From positions 1 to 23,053 of the forward strand of contig JASGMZ010000019.1 in the NCBI GenBank assembly GCA_030156305.1: 23,053 bases of DNA, given 5' to 3'. The DNA is from Bacteroidales bacterium. GTDB taxonomy: Bacteria; Bacteroidota; Bacteroidia; Bacteroidales; UBA12077. The notes beneath the pieces are model-generated. The model did not search any database. It was given only the letters and a program-made list of their open reading frames with translations, and was not told where the DNA came from. The translations under genes and the position numbers were made by a program. The number at the start of each line of letters is the position of its first letter. Positions within the stretch are counted from its first letter, which is position 1. This document shows, piece by piece, positions 1 through 7,346 of the stretch.

Positions 1-44
1 CCTTTGCTAACCATTTGTTAAAATTTGTTTTTATCATAGAATTC

Positions 45-103
45 GGCAAGGGAGGGTTGTGATACCCTGCTTGCCAGTTTACCAGCCGTGGCTGGCAGGC
101 AAG
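45..103. repeat. Pair of mutually exclusive hairpins upstream of accD
   Basis: Hairpin A pairs GGCAAG (45-50) with CTTGCC (70-75) and, inside it, AGGGT (53-57) with ACCCT (64-68). Hairpin B pairs the same CTTGCC (70-75) with a second GGCAAG (98-103) and, inside it, CCAGCC (82-87) with GGCTGG (90-95). The middle arm is shared, so only one can form at a time. No T-run follows either hairpin, so this is not a simple terminator. It lies upstream of both candidate accD promoters and may be an intergenic repeat or the tail of a transcript from outside the window. Confidence 0.55.
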
Positions 104-159
104 GTTGTGAAACTCGTAAAAGACATGCGGATTTTAGGTATTAAATAAAAAAATCAGCA

Positions 160-192
160 TTTGCTTTACTTAAAAAATATTTACTACTTTTG
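160..192 (+). promoter_or_regulatory. Candidate Bacteroidetes-type promoter P1 for accD
   Basis: TTTG at 160-163 is followed after 21 bases by TACTTTTG at 185-192, matching the TTTG / TAnnTTTG consensus of Bacteroidetes housekeeping promoters at about the expected spacing. Transcription would begin near 199 and leave a leader of about 175 nt before accD. Chance matches are frequent in DNA this AT-rich. Confidence 0.45.
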
Positions 193-314
193 AATGTATA
201 GTTTTATTTCTTGAATAACATCCAATGGCCACTATGTAAGAATAAAACGATTTCGTGGTGATTATAACTTTATGACATTTTTAAGAAGTCTAAATTGTTT
301 ATTTTACACCATTA

Positions 315-350
315 TTTGCTTTTATAACATTGGAGATTATTATATTTTTG
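315..350 (+). promoter_or_regulatory. Candidate Bacteroidetes-type promoter P2 for accD
   Basis: TATTTTTG at 343-350 matches TAnnTTTG, with TTTG at 315-318 upstream. The 24-base spacer is somewhat long. A start near 357 would give a very short leader to the ATG at 374. It would also place the longer possible reading frame beginning at 272 upstream of the transcript, which supports the shorter accD start. Confidence 0.4.
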
Positions 351-373
351 CCAATAAATCAAAAGTAAATATA

Positions 374-1210
374 ATGGCTTGGTATATCCACAATAAAAAT
401 AAACAACCTTTAGCTCAGCAATCAAAAAAAGAGCTTTTTATAAAATGTAAGAAATGTCATTCGCATATTTATTATAAAGAGTGGTTTAATAATCTAAATG
501 TGTGTCCAAATTGCAATTATCATGGAAGTATAACATCTCACGAACGTATTCATTTACTTTTTGATCATGATACTTTTCAGGAACTTTTTGCAAATATTAG
601 CCCGGTTGATTCATTAGGGTTTAACGATTTAAAAGGAAGGTATGCAGATAAAATAGAAGCCACAAAAACAAAAACCGGTATTAATGAGGCTGTTATTACC
701 GGAGTTGGGAAGATGAACGGTATAAATGTTGTGATGGCCATAATGGATTTTAGATTTTTAGGAGGAAGCCTGGGCAGCGCTACAGGAGAAAAAATTTTGC
801 GGGCTTCAAACTACGCTTATGAAAATCATATTCCTTATATCATTATCTCAGCATCAGGAGGTGCAAGAATGCAGGAAGGAACATTATCACTTATGCAAAT
901 GGCTAAAACGTGTGCGGGAATATCACGGTTAAATCAAAAACATATACCCTTTATTTCTGTATTAACAAATCCTACTACAGGTGGAGTTACAGCTAGTTAC
1001 GCCATGATGGGTGATATTAATATCGCCGAACCCGGAGCCCTGATTGGCTTTGCCGGAAGAAGGGTCATTGAACAAACCATTGGACAAAAATTGCCAGAAG
1101 ATTTTCAAACTGCCGAATATTTGCTCAAACATGGATTTATTGATTCTATTGTAAACAGAAAAGATTTAAAAGAGTTTTTAAGCAATATGCTTAACTATTA
1201 TAATCGATAA
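374..1210 (+). CDS. accD: Acetyl-CoA carboxylase carboxyltransferase subunit beta
   Basis: AccD pairs with AccA to form the carboxyltransferase that moves CO2 from biotin to acetyl-CoA, giving malonyl-CoA for fatty-acid synthesis in the cytoplasm. With the start at 374 the protein is 278 aa and begins MAWY, like typical AccD. An N-terminal four-cysteine zinc ribbon is visible (C25, C28, C44, C47), followed by the crotonase-like fold with GGSLGS and SGGARMQEG motifs. The frame is open from an ATG at 272, but the extra 34 residues are hydrophobic, do not resemble AccD, and overlap candidate promoter P2, so 374 is preferred. accA follows after 35 bases, so the two are probably co-transcribed. 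Confidence 0.95.
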   Translation: MAWYIHNKNKQPLAQQSKKELFIKCKKCHSHIYYKEWFNNLNVCPNCNYHGSITSHERIHLLFDHDTFQELFANISPVDSLGFNDLKGRYADKIEATKTKTGINEAVITGVGKMNGINVVMAIMDFRFLGGSLGSATGEKILRASNYAYENHIPYIIISASGGARMQEGTLSLMQMAKTCAGISRLNQKHIPFISVLTNPTTGGVTASYAMMGDINIAEPGALIGFAGRRVIEQTIGQKLPEDFQTAEYLLKHGFIDSIVNRKDLKEFLSNMLNYYNR

Positions 1211-1245
1211 TTATAACTTATATTTTTCATTGAAGAAAGAATCAC

Positions 1246-2100
1246 ATGGTACCAAATAATCATCCAACGAAAAAAAAGAATCAACCCAAAGGAAAAGTTT
1301 TAACTCCCTGGGAGATTGTACAAATAAGCCGGCATCCCAAACGGCCTGTTTTACAGGATTACCTTTCGCTTATGTTTACAAATTTTATAGAACTCCATGG
1401 CGATCGATATTTTGCTGATGATAAAGCCATTATCGGAGGTTTTGCTCAAATTTCTGATCAAAAAGTAATGGTCATAGGACATAACAAAGGAAAAACCACT
1501 ACCGACAATATTGAGCGAAATTTTGGGATGGCAAACCCTGAGGGTTACCGAAAAGCTCTACGATTAATGAAACTGGCACAAAAATTTAATATTCCGGTAT
1601 TATCATTCATTGATACTCCGGGAGCATTTCCTGGCCTCGAAGCGGAAGAACGTGGACAGGCTGAAGCTATCGCAAAAAATCTAACCGAAATGGCTACAAT
1701 CAAAGTTCCCATTATTTGCATTGTTGTTGGTGAAGGAGGAAGTGGTGGTGCTTTGGGCATTGGCGTTGGCGATCGTATTTTAATGCTCTCCAATGCTATC
1801 TACTCCGTTATTTCACCCGAAGGGTGTGCTTCCATTTTGTGGCGTGATGCAAAATTCGCTCCTGATGCTGCTGAAGCACTTAATCTTACAGCTAATGCAC
1901 TCCTTAAACATGGCGTGATTGATGAAATTATAAACGAACCTGGAGATGGAGCCCATACCGATCATCAAAAAATGGCTGGTTCCATCCAAAAAACAATCCT
2001 CAAAAACCTACAATCATTACAAAAATTACCCACTGAAAAATTATTACAAAAAAGATTTGAAAAATTCTCAGCTATGGGTAATTTTTCAGTTGATAAATAA
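1246..2100 (+). CDS. accA: Acetyl-CoA carboxylase carboxyltransferase subunit alpha (short N-terminus)
   Basis: This is the partner of AccD in the acetyl-CoA carboxylase carboxyltransferase. Family motifs are clear: HGDR (51-54), DTPGAFPG (123-130), GEGGSGGAL (162-170, oxyanion-hole glycines) and YSVISPEGCASILW. At 284 aa it is shorter than the roughly 315-320 aa of E. coli-type AccA. Only about 21 residues precede the ISRHPKRP segment, against more than 50 in E. coli, so most of the N-terminal helical region is missing. An in-frame TGA lies just upstream of the ATG, so no longer start exists and the short form is genuine unless an error is present. Streptococcal AccA is similarly short. The downstream oadA-like gene starts 18 bases after the stop, indicating one operon. 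Confidence 0.95.
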   Translation: MVPNNHPTKKKNQPKGKVLTPWEIVQISRHPKRPVLQDYLSLMFTNFIELHGDRYFADDKAIIGGFAQISDQKVMVIGHNKGKTTTDNIERNFGMANPEGYRKALRLMKLAQKFNIPVLSFIDTPGAFPGLEAEERGQAEAIAKNLTEMATIKVPIICIVVGEGGSGGALGIGVGDRILMLSNAIYSVISPEGCASILWRDAKFAPDAAEALNLTANALLKHGVIDEIINEPGDGAHTDHQKMAGSIQKTILKNLQSLQKLPTEKLLQKRFEKFSAMGNFSVDK

Positions 2101-2118
2101 ATTAAAAAGGAAACATTT

Positions 2119-4059
2119 ATGGCAAAAGAAATATTAAGAATTACAGATACAACATTAAGGGACGGGCATCAATCATTGTGGGCAACGCGCATGCGTACCG
2201 ATGATATTTTAGGTATTATTGACACTATTGATGCAGTGGGCTATTACTCATTAGAAGTATGGGGTGGTGCTACTTTTGATGTCTGCTTGCGGTATTTACG
2301 AGAAGATCCATGGGAACGTTTACGGCTTATCAAAGCAAGGGCTAAAAAAACACCTTTACAGATGCTGCTTCGCGGGCAAAATATTGTCGGCTATAAAAAT
2401 TACCCGGATGACCTGGTGGAACGATTTGTAGAAAAAGCCCATGAAAACGGAATCGATATTTTTAGAATATTTGATGCTTTAAATGACTCAAGAAATTTAC
2501 AAGCTGCTATCAAAGCGGTAAAAAAAACCGGTGCTCATGCGCAGGGAACACTCTCCTATACTACAAGCCCTGTTCATACCGTTGAAAAATATGTGAGTGA
2601 TGCCCGAAAGCAAATTGAACTGGGAATTGACTCCTTATGTATAAAAGATATGGCTGGATTGTTATCACCCACCAAATCAAAAGAGCTTGTGTCAGCATTA
2701 AAAGAAAATTTTGATATTCCAATACAAATTCATTGTCATGCTACCAGTGGAATGGCTGAGTCAGCTTATCTTGAAGGAGTAAAAGCCGGAGCCGGGGCTG
2801 TAGATGGAGCTATTTCATCCATGGCAGGATTTTCTTCTCAACCTCCTGTTGAAACCATCCATGCCATTTTTGAAGAAACTGAATTTGATGTTCAGTTAGA
2901 TTTGGATGCATTAAGAAAAGTAAACAAATATTTTACAGCGTTAGCACCCAAAAGAATAAAAGGCAGAGGCCATGAACCCATTATCGATGCTGAAATTCTG
3001 GTCCATCAAATTCCTGGTGGGATGATTTCAAATTTTCGTTCGCAATTGGAACAACAAGGAGCAATAGAAAAACTTCCCGAAGCTCTTGAAGAAGTTAGCC
3101 GCGTTAGAAAAGATTTAGGATATCCGCCATTAGTTACCCCAACAAGCCAGATTGTAGGCACACAAGCTGTAATGAATGTAATCACTGGTGAACGATATAA
3201 AGTGGTTCCTCAAGAAGTACGAAACTATGTAAAAGGAATGTATGGCAGGCCTCCTGCCCCCATTGATGCTGATTTGATAAAGAAAATCCTGGGAAAGGAA
3301 AAACCTATAGACCATCGACCTGCCGATGATTTGAAAAACATTTTACCAACAGCAACAAAAAATATTTCAAATCCAGAATGGATTAAAAATGAAGAAGATA
3401 TCCTATCCTATTGTTTATTCCCTGAAGTTTCGGTAGAATTTTTTAAATGGAGAGCTCTTCCTCACGAGCAAAAGCCAAAAACACCTGCTGATATTGAAAT
3501 AGAAGAACTACATAACGAAAAAGAACAGCCAAAAGAACTAGAAATTACATCAACAAAACAGGTGAATGAAAACCTTTTATTAAATGCTGAAGATTATGAA
3601 AGAATGAAAAATTTATTGGAAACAGCTTCGAGTATGCAATTGAATGAATTGAGTATACGAAAAGGTGATTTCCAATTTACGTTGCGGTCAGGAAACGGAA
3701 GTGCTAAGGGCCATGAATTTACCGAGCCTGTTGCAGAGCAAAAGAAATCCGAACAACCATCACAAGAAACAAAGAAACAAGAAACAAAAACAGCTGTTGA
3801 AGATAAAACCAGCGAATACAAAGATACTATCAATTCAGTAATGACCGGCACATTTTACAGTACCCCCGGAGCTGATAAACTTCCTTTTGTAAAGGAAGGC
3901 TCAAAAGTAAAAGAAGGAGAAACGATATGCATACTTGAAGCCATGAAACTTTTTAACGAGATTGAAGCTCCTTTTAATTGTAAAATTGTTAAAATCCTTG
4001 TTGAAGATGGTACATTAGTAAAAAAAGGCCAGCCCATTATGGCCATAGAAAAAATATAA
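2119..4059 (+). CDS. OadA/PycB carboxyltransferase fused to an AccB-type biotin carrier
   Basis: 646 aa. Residues 1 to about 460 are the carboxyltransferase of oxaloacetate decarboxylase alpha / pyruvate carboxylase B: DTTLRDGHQS (10-19, metal-binding D15), the carboxylated lysine K176 in IKDMAG, metal ligands H205 and H207 in HCHATSG, and the conserved carboxylase (PYC_OADA) domain. Residues 491-646 look like a whole AccB: an N-terminal helix-strand segment (ERMKNLL..., ELSIRKGDF), a charged linker rich in Lys, Glu and Gln, then MTGTFYSTPGAD (575 on) with the AccB-type thumb insertion, and biotinyl lysine K610 in LEAMKLFNEIEA. The segment is about as long as free-standing E. coli AccB (156 aa). 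No OadB or OadG subunit is in the window, so pyruvate carboxylation is at least as likely as a sodium-pump decarboxylase. It follows accD-accA after 18 bases, so its carrier may also serve AccDA. Confidence 0.9.
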   Translation: MAKEILRITDTTLRDGHQSLWATRMRTDDILGIIDTIDAVGYYSLEVWGGATFDVCLRYLREDPWERLRLIKARAKKTPLQMLLRGQNIVGYKNYPDDLVERFVEKAHENGIDIFRIFDALNDSRNLQAAIKAVKKTGAHAQGTLSYTTSPVHTVEKYVSDARKQIELGIDSLCIKDMAGLLSPTKSKELVSALKENFDIPIQIHCHATSGMAESAYLEGVKAGAGAVDGAISSMAGFSSQPPVETIHAIFEETEFDVQLDLDALRKVNKYFTALAPKRIKGRGHEPIIDAEILVHQIPGGMISNFRSQLEQQGAIEKLPEALEEVSRVRKDLGYPPLVTPTSQIVGTQAVMNVITGERYKVVPQEVRNYVKGMYGRPPAPIDADLIKKILGKEKPIDHRPADDLKNILPTATKNISNPEWIKNEEDILSYCLFPEVSVEFFKWRALPHEQKPKTPADIEIEELHNEKEQPKELEITSTKQVNENLLLNAEDYERMKNLLETASSMQLNELSIRKGDFQFTLRSGNGSAKGHEFTEPVAEQKKSEQPSQETKKQETKTAVEDKTSEYKDTINSVMTGTFYSTPGADKLPFVKEGSKVKEGETICILEAMKLFNEIEAPFNCKIVKILVEDGTLVKKGQPIMAIEKI

Positions 4060-4085
4060 CTATAACATTATACTTTTATCAATAA

Positions 4086-4120
4086 AAAATAGCCGCTTCA
4101 AAACTGAGAGCGGCTATTTT
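4086..4120. terminator. Bidirectional terminator between oadA-accB fusion and ppdK
   Basis: A 12-bp perfect stem (4086-4097 with 4109-4120, core TAGCCGCT/AGCGGCTA) closes an 11-base loop. It has T-rich sequence downstream on the plus strand and an A-run upstream that is a T-run on the minus strand. It lies between two convergent genes and can end both transcripts. Confidence 0.9.
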
Positions 4121-4140
4121 ATATTTAATAATGATAATTT

Positions 4141-6849
4141 TTATCTTAAAGCTGCCTGGGCTGCAGCTAACCGAGCAATAGGCACACGGTACGGAGAACA
4201 AGAAACATAGTTCATTCCAACCCGGTGACAGAATTCTACCGAGCTTGGTTCACCACCATGTTCGCCACAAATACCTACTTTTAATTCCGGGCGGGTAGCT
4301 CTTCCCCTTTCAGTTCCCATTTCAACTAATTGCCCAATACCTTCCTGATCTAATACCTGGAACGGATCATTTTTAAGGATTCCTTTTTTCAGGTATATAG
4401 GTAAGAATTTACCGGCATCGTCACGGGAATAACCAAATCCCATCTGTGTTAAGTCGTTTGTACCAAACGAGAAGAATTCAGCTCTTTCTGCTATTTTGTC
4501 TGCAGTTAAGGCAGCTCTCGGAATCTCAATCATTGTACCTACTAAGTAATCAACTTTAGTTCCTTTTTCTTCAAACACCTTTTCGGCAGTAGAGCGAATG
4601 ATATCTTCCTGTAATTCGAACTCTTGTTGAGTACCAATCAACGGAACCATAATTTCCGGTTTGGCATCAATTCCTTTTTGTTTCAGGTTAACAGCAGCTT
4701 CGATAATTGCACGAGCCTGCATCTCTGTAATTTCAGGATACGTATTACCTAAACGACAACCACGGTGTCCTAACATTGGGTTAAACTCATGTAAAGAATC
4801 TACTTTTCGCCTAACTTCCTCTACGGAAACGCCTAACTCATCAGCCATCTCTTTTTGATTCTTTTCATCATGAGGAACAAACTCATGTAGTGGTGGATCT
4901 AACAATCGAATAGTTACACCGTAACCAGCCATTGCCTCTAAAATACCTTCGAAGTCTTCGCGTTGGTAAGGCAATAATTTTTCCAGAGCTTTTCTTCTGT
5001 CCTTTTCATTTTCAGCGAGAATCATTTCGCGCATGGCTTTAATTCTGGAACCTTCGAAGAACATGTGTTCCGTACGGCATAATCCAATACCATGTGCTCC
5101 AAATTTATAGGCTGTTTTAGCATCATTCGGTGTATCGGCATTGGTTCGAACATCCATTGTCCTGAATTTATCAGCCATTTCCATAATAGCACCAAAATCA
5201 CCACTTATATCAGGATTTTTGGTTTTAATTTTACCTTCATATACTTCACCGGTAGAGCCATTTAATGAGATCCAGTCACCCTCTTTAAATTCTTTACCAT
5301 CAACAGTCATTACCCTGGTTTTATAATTGATAGAAATATTTCCGGCTCCAGAAACACAACATTTACCCATACCACGGGCAACAACAGCTGCGTGAGATGT
5401 CATACCACCACGGGCGGTTAAGATACCCCGGGCAATATTTATTCCTTCAAGATCTTCCGGGGATGTTTCTATACGTACCAGAATAGATTGTGGATATTTT
5501 CCCGCCTCATCGGCAAAGAAAACAATCTGTCCGGTAGCGGCACCCGGTGATGCGGGTAATCCTTTAGCAATGATGTTAGCCCCTTTTAATCCTTCTTCTG
5601 AGAAAACAGGATGTAACAATTCATCTAATTTGTTCGGTTCCATTCTTAGAATGGCTGTTTTTTCATCAATAACACCTTGTTTTACAAGGTCCATTGCAAT
5701 TTTTACCATGGCAGCAGCCGTACGCTTACCATTTCGGGTCTGTAGTAACCAAAGTTTACCTTCCTGGATGGTAAACTCAAGGTCTTGCATATCTTTATAA
5801 TGATCTTCCAGCTTTTGTTGTATCTCGTCCAGCTCTTTATATATCTCAGGCATTACCTCTTCTAACGAAGGAAATTTAGCTTTTCTGTCCTCTTCGGAAA
5901 CTCCGGCTAATTTAGCCCAGCGTTTAGAACCTTCAAGGGTAATTTCCTGGGGAGTACGCACACCGGCAACTACATCTTCTCCCTGTGCATTTACTAAATA
6001 CTCTCCGTTAAAAATATCTTCGCCTGTTCCTGCATTACGGGTAAATGCAACTCCTGTGGCAGACGTTTCACCCATATTCCCAAATACCATGGCCTGCACA
6101 TTAACTGCTGTTCCCCACTCTTCAGGTATCTGGTTTAATGCCCGGTAATAAGTTGCTCTTGGATTATTCCAGCTGTCAAATACAGCCATGATAGCACCCC
6201 AAAGCTGATCCCATGGATTAGAAGGGAAATCATGCCCGGTTTGTTTTTTTACCGCTTCTTTAAATTTTTTCACCAACTCTTTTAAATCTTCAACATCAAG
6301 CTGCGTATCAAGATCAACACCTTTCTTCTCTTTAACTTCTTCAAGAATCGCCTCAAAAGGATCAATATCTTCTTTTGACTCAGGTTTTAATCCTAATACC
6401 ACATCTCCATACATTTGAACAAATCGTCGATAGGAGTCCCATGCAAAACGCGGGTTGTTTGTTTTTTTCGTAAGCCCTTCAACAGCATCATCGTTCATTC
6501 CCAGGTTTAATACCGTATCCATCATACCCGGCATTGATACCCGTGCACCAGAACGTACAGAAAGCAATAAAGGATCTTCATTACTGCCGAATTTTGTTCC
6601 CATAATTTGTTCTACGTTCTTTAGGGCAGCTTCTACATCGGCTTTTAATAGTTCAACAACTTTATCTTTTCCTAATTTGTTGTATTCTGTACATACATCG
6701 GTAGTGATTGTAAATCCCGGAGGCACCGGAACACCAATAAGGCTCATTTCGGCAAGGTTGGCACCTTTTCCTCCCAGAAGGTTTTTCATCTGTGAGTTAC
6801 CTTCTGCCTTTCTATCTCCAAAAGTATAAACTCTCTTTTCGTTTGACAT
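4141..6849 (-). CDS. ppdK: Pyruvate, phosphate dikinase
   Basis: PPDK reversibly converts pyruvate, ATP and phosphate to PEP, AMP and pyrophosphate. Here it could work in gluconeogenesis or as a PPi-dependent glycolytic step. The 902-aa protein has the full domain order: N-terminal ATP-grasp nucleotide-binding domain (GGKGANLAEM near 27; SGARVSMPGMMDT near 99), central phosphohistidine domain with catalytic H486 in GGMTSHAAVVARG, and C-terminal PEP/pyruvate TIM barrel with GHRGCRLG and catalytic C861 in KVGICGEHGG. These correspond to H455 and C831 of the Clostridium symbiosum enzyme with a constant offset of about 30, from small N-terminal insertions. It is convergent with the pyruvate/oxaloacetate carboxyltransferase gene and appears to be a single-gene transcript. 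Confidence 0.98.
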   Translation of the reverse strand: MSNEKRVYTFGDRKAEGNSQMKNLLGGKGANLAEMSLIGVPVPPGFTITTDVCTEYNKLGKDKVVELLKADVEAALKNVEQIMGTKFGSNEDPLLLSVRSGARVSMPGMMDTVLNLGMNDDAVEGLTKKTNNPRFAWDSYRRFVQMYGDVVLGLKPESKEDIDPFEAILEEVKEKKGVDLDTQLDVEDLKELVKKFKEAVKKQTGHDFPSNPWDQLWGAIMAVFDSWNNPRATYYRALNQIPEEWGTAVNVQAMVFGNMGETSATGVAFTRNAGTGEDIFNGEYLVNAQGEDVVAGVRTPQEITLEGSKRWAKLAGVSEEDRKAKFPSLEEVMPEIYKELDEIQQKLEDHYKDMQDLEFTIQEGKLWLLQTRNGKRTAAAMVKIAMDLVKQGVIDEKTAILRMEPNKLDELLHPVFSEEGLKGANIIAKGLPASPGAATGQIVFFADEAGKYPQSILVRIETSPEDLEGINIARGILTARGGMTSHAAVVARGMGKCCVSGAGNISINYKTRVMTVDGKEFKEGDWISLNGSTGEVYEGKIKTKNPDISGDFGAIMEMADKFRTMDVRTNADTPNDAKTAYKFGAHGIGLCRTEHMFFEGSRIKAMREMILAENEKDRRKALEKLLPYQREDFEGILEAMAGYGVTIRLLDPPLHEFVPHDEKNQKEMADELGVSVEEVRRKVDSLHEFNPMLGHRGCRLGNTYPEITEMQARAIIEAAVNLKQKGIDAKPEIMVPLIGTQQEFELQEDIIRSTAEKVFEEKGTKVDYLVGTMIEIPRAALTADKIAERAEFFSFGTNDLTQMGFGYSRDDAGKFLPIYLKKGILKNDPFQVLDQEGIGQLVEMGTERGRATRPELKVGICGEHGGEPSSVEFCHRVGMNYVSCSPYRVPIARLAAAQAALR

Positions 6850-6915
6850 TTTATCTGATTTTTAATTTATAATTTATTGATAATGATATTTTTAACAAAA
6901 TTTCTTTGCAGGTTT

Positions 6916-6947
6916 CAAATATATCTAAAAATTACCAAATCAGCGAA
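6916..6947 (-). promoter_or_regulatory. Candidate promoter for ppdK
   Basis: On the minus strand TATATTTG (6923 to 6916) matches TAnnTTTG. A weak TTCG (6947 to 6944) sits 20 bases upstream in place of TTTG. Transcription would begin near 6909, giving a leader of about 60 nt. Confidence 0.4.
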
Positions 6948-7129
6948 TTTTGTACAAAATTTTTAAATGATTCGTTTGAATATTTATACAACAAGCAATT
7001 TGCATGTAATTTTTCAAACAGCTTGAATTTCATTTTGTTTTTTAATCTTTTCAAAAAAATAAATGAACACTGCAAAGGTTTGCGAAAATTAATTTTATAT
7101 AAATAGTGCATCTTAGAAAACACCAGTTT

Positions 7130-7260
7130 TTTAGTGGCGCAATAAAAAACGTCAAGAACAAGGCTTGCGAAGAATTGGCAGCCATGAGTTTACTAATGTA
7201 AATGACTAATTGCCAATGCGAGCGTAACGCAGTTATTGGTGTTTTCTTATAGCCACTAAA
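7130..7260. repeat. 131-bp imperfect palindromic intergenic element
   Basis: Three inverted-repeat pairs share one centre near 7195: TTTAGTGGC (7130-7138) with GCCACTAAA (7252-7260), ATTGGCA (7174-7180) with TGCCAAT (7211-7217), and TTTAC (7189-7193) with GTAAA (7198-7202) around a TAAT loop. Partial pairing lies between them. A fourth inverted pair, GAAAACACCA (7116-7125) with TGGTGTTTTC (7237-7246), is off-centre and could be an alternative fold or terminal repeat. Base composition inside the element is less AT-rich than the flanks. This suits a repeat element of REP or MITE type, or a structured RNA; no coding capacity is seen. Confidence 0.65.
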
Positions 7261-7292
7261 TAAAATATTAAATTCATGTATGTGATACGAAT

Positions 7293-7324
7293 AAAAAAAG
7301 CAGATAACACAACATGCTATCTGC
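7293..7324 (-). terminator. Rho-independent terminator of the DUF5916 gene
   Basis: Read on the minus strand, GCAGATA (7324-7318) pairs with TATCTGC (7306-7300) across an 11-base loop and is followed directly by seven T residues (7299-7293). It lies just downstream of the stop codon at 7347. Confidence 0.9.
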
Positions 7325-7346
7325 CTATAATAAATTAGAAATCTTT

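Larger units (their letters stand above)
6850..7346. other. Gene-free gap between ppdK and the DUF5916 gene
   Basis: About 500 bases upstream of ppdK and downstream of the DUF5916 gene. It holds the ppdK candidate promoter, a large palindromic element (7130-7260) and a minus-strand terminator (7293-7324). Short open frames on both strands around 6906-7123 show no family features and are very AT-rich, so no gene is called. Confidence 0.7.

Noticed and set aside
272..373. Possible 34-residue N-terminal extension of AccD
   Set aside because: The extension is hydrophobic and unlike AccD, overlaps a candidate promoter, and the ATG at 374 gives the family's usual MAW start.
2119..4059. Sodium-pumping oxaloacetate decarboxylase
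   Set aside because: Not claimed, because no OadB or OadG membrane subunits are in the window; the carboxyltransferase alone cannot distinguish decarboxylase from pyruvate carboxylase.
6906..7123. Short open frames on both strands between ppdK and the DUF5916 gene
   Set aside because: Very AT-rich, overlapping each other, with low-complexity translations and no family features; one runs through the ppdK promoter region.
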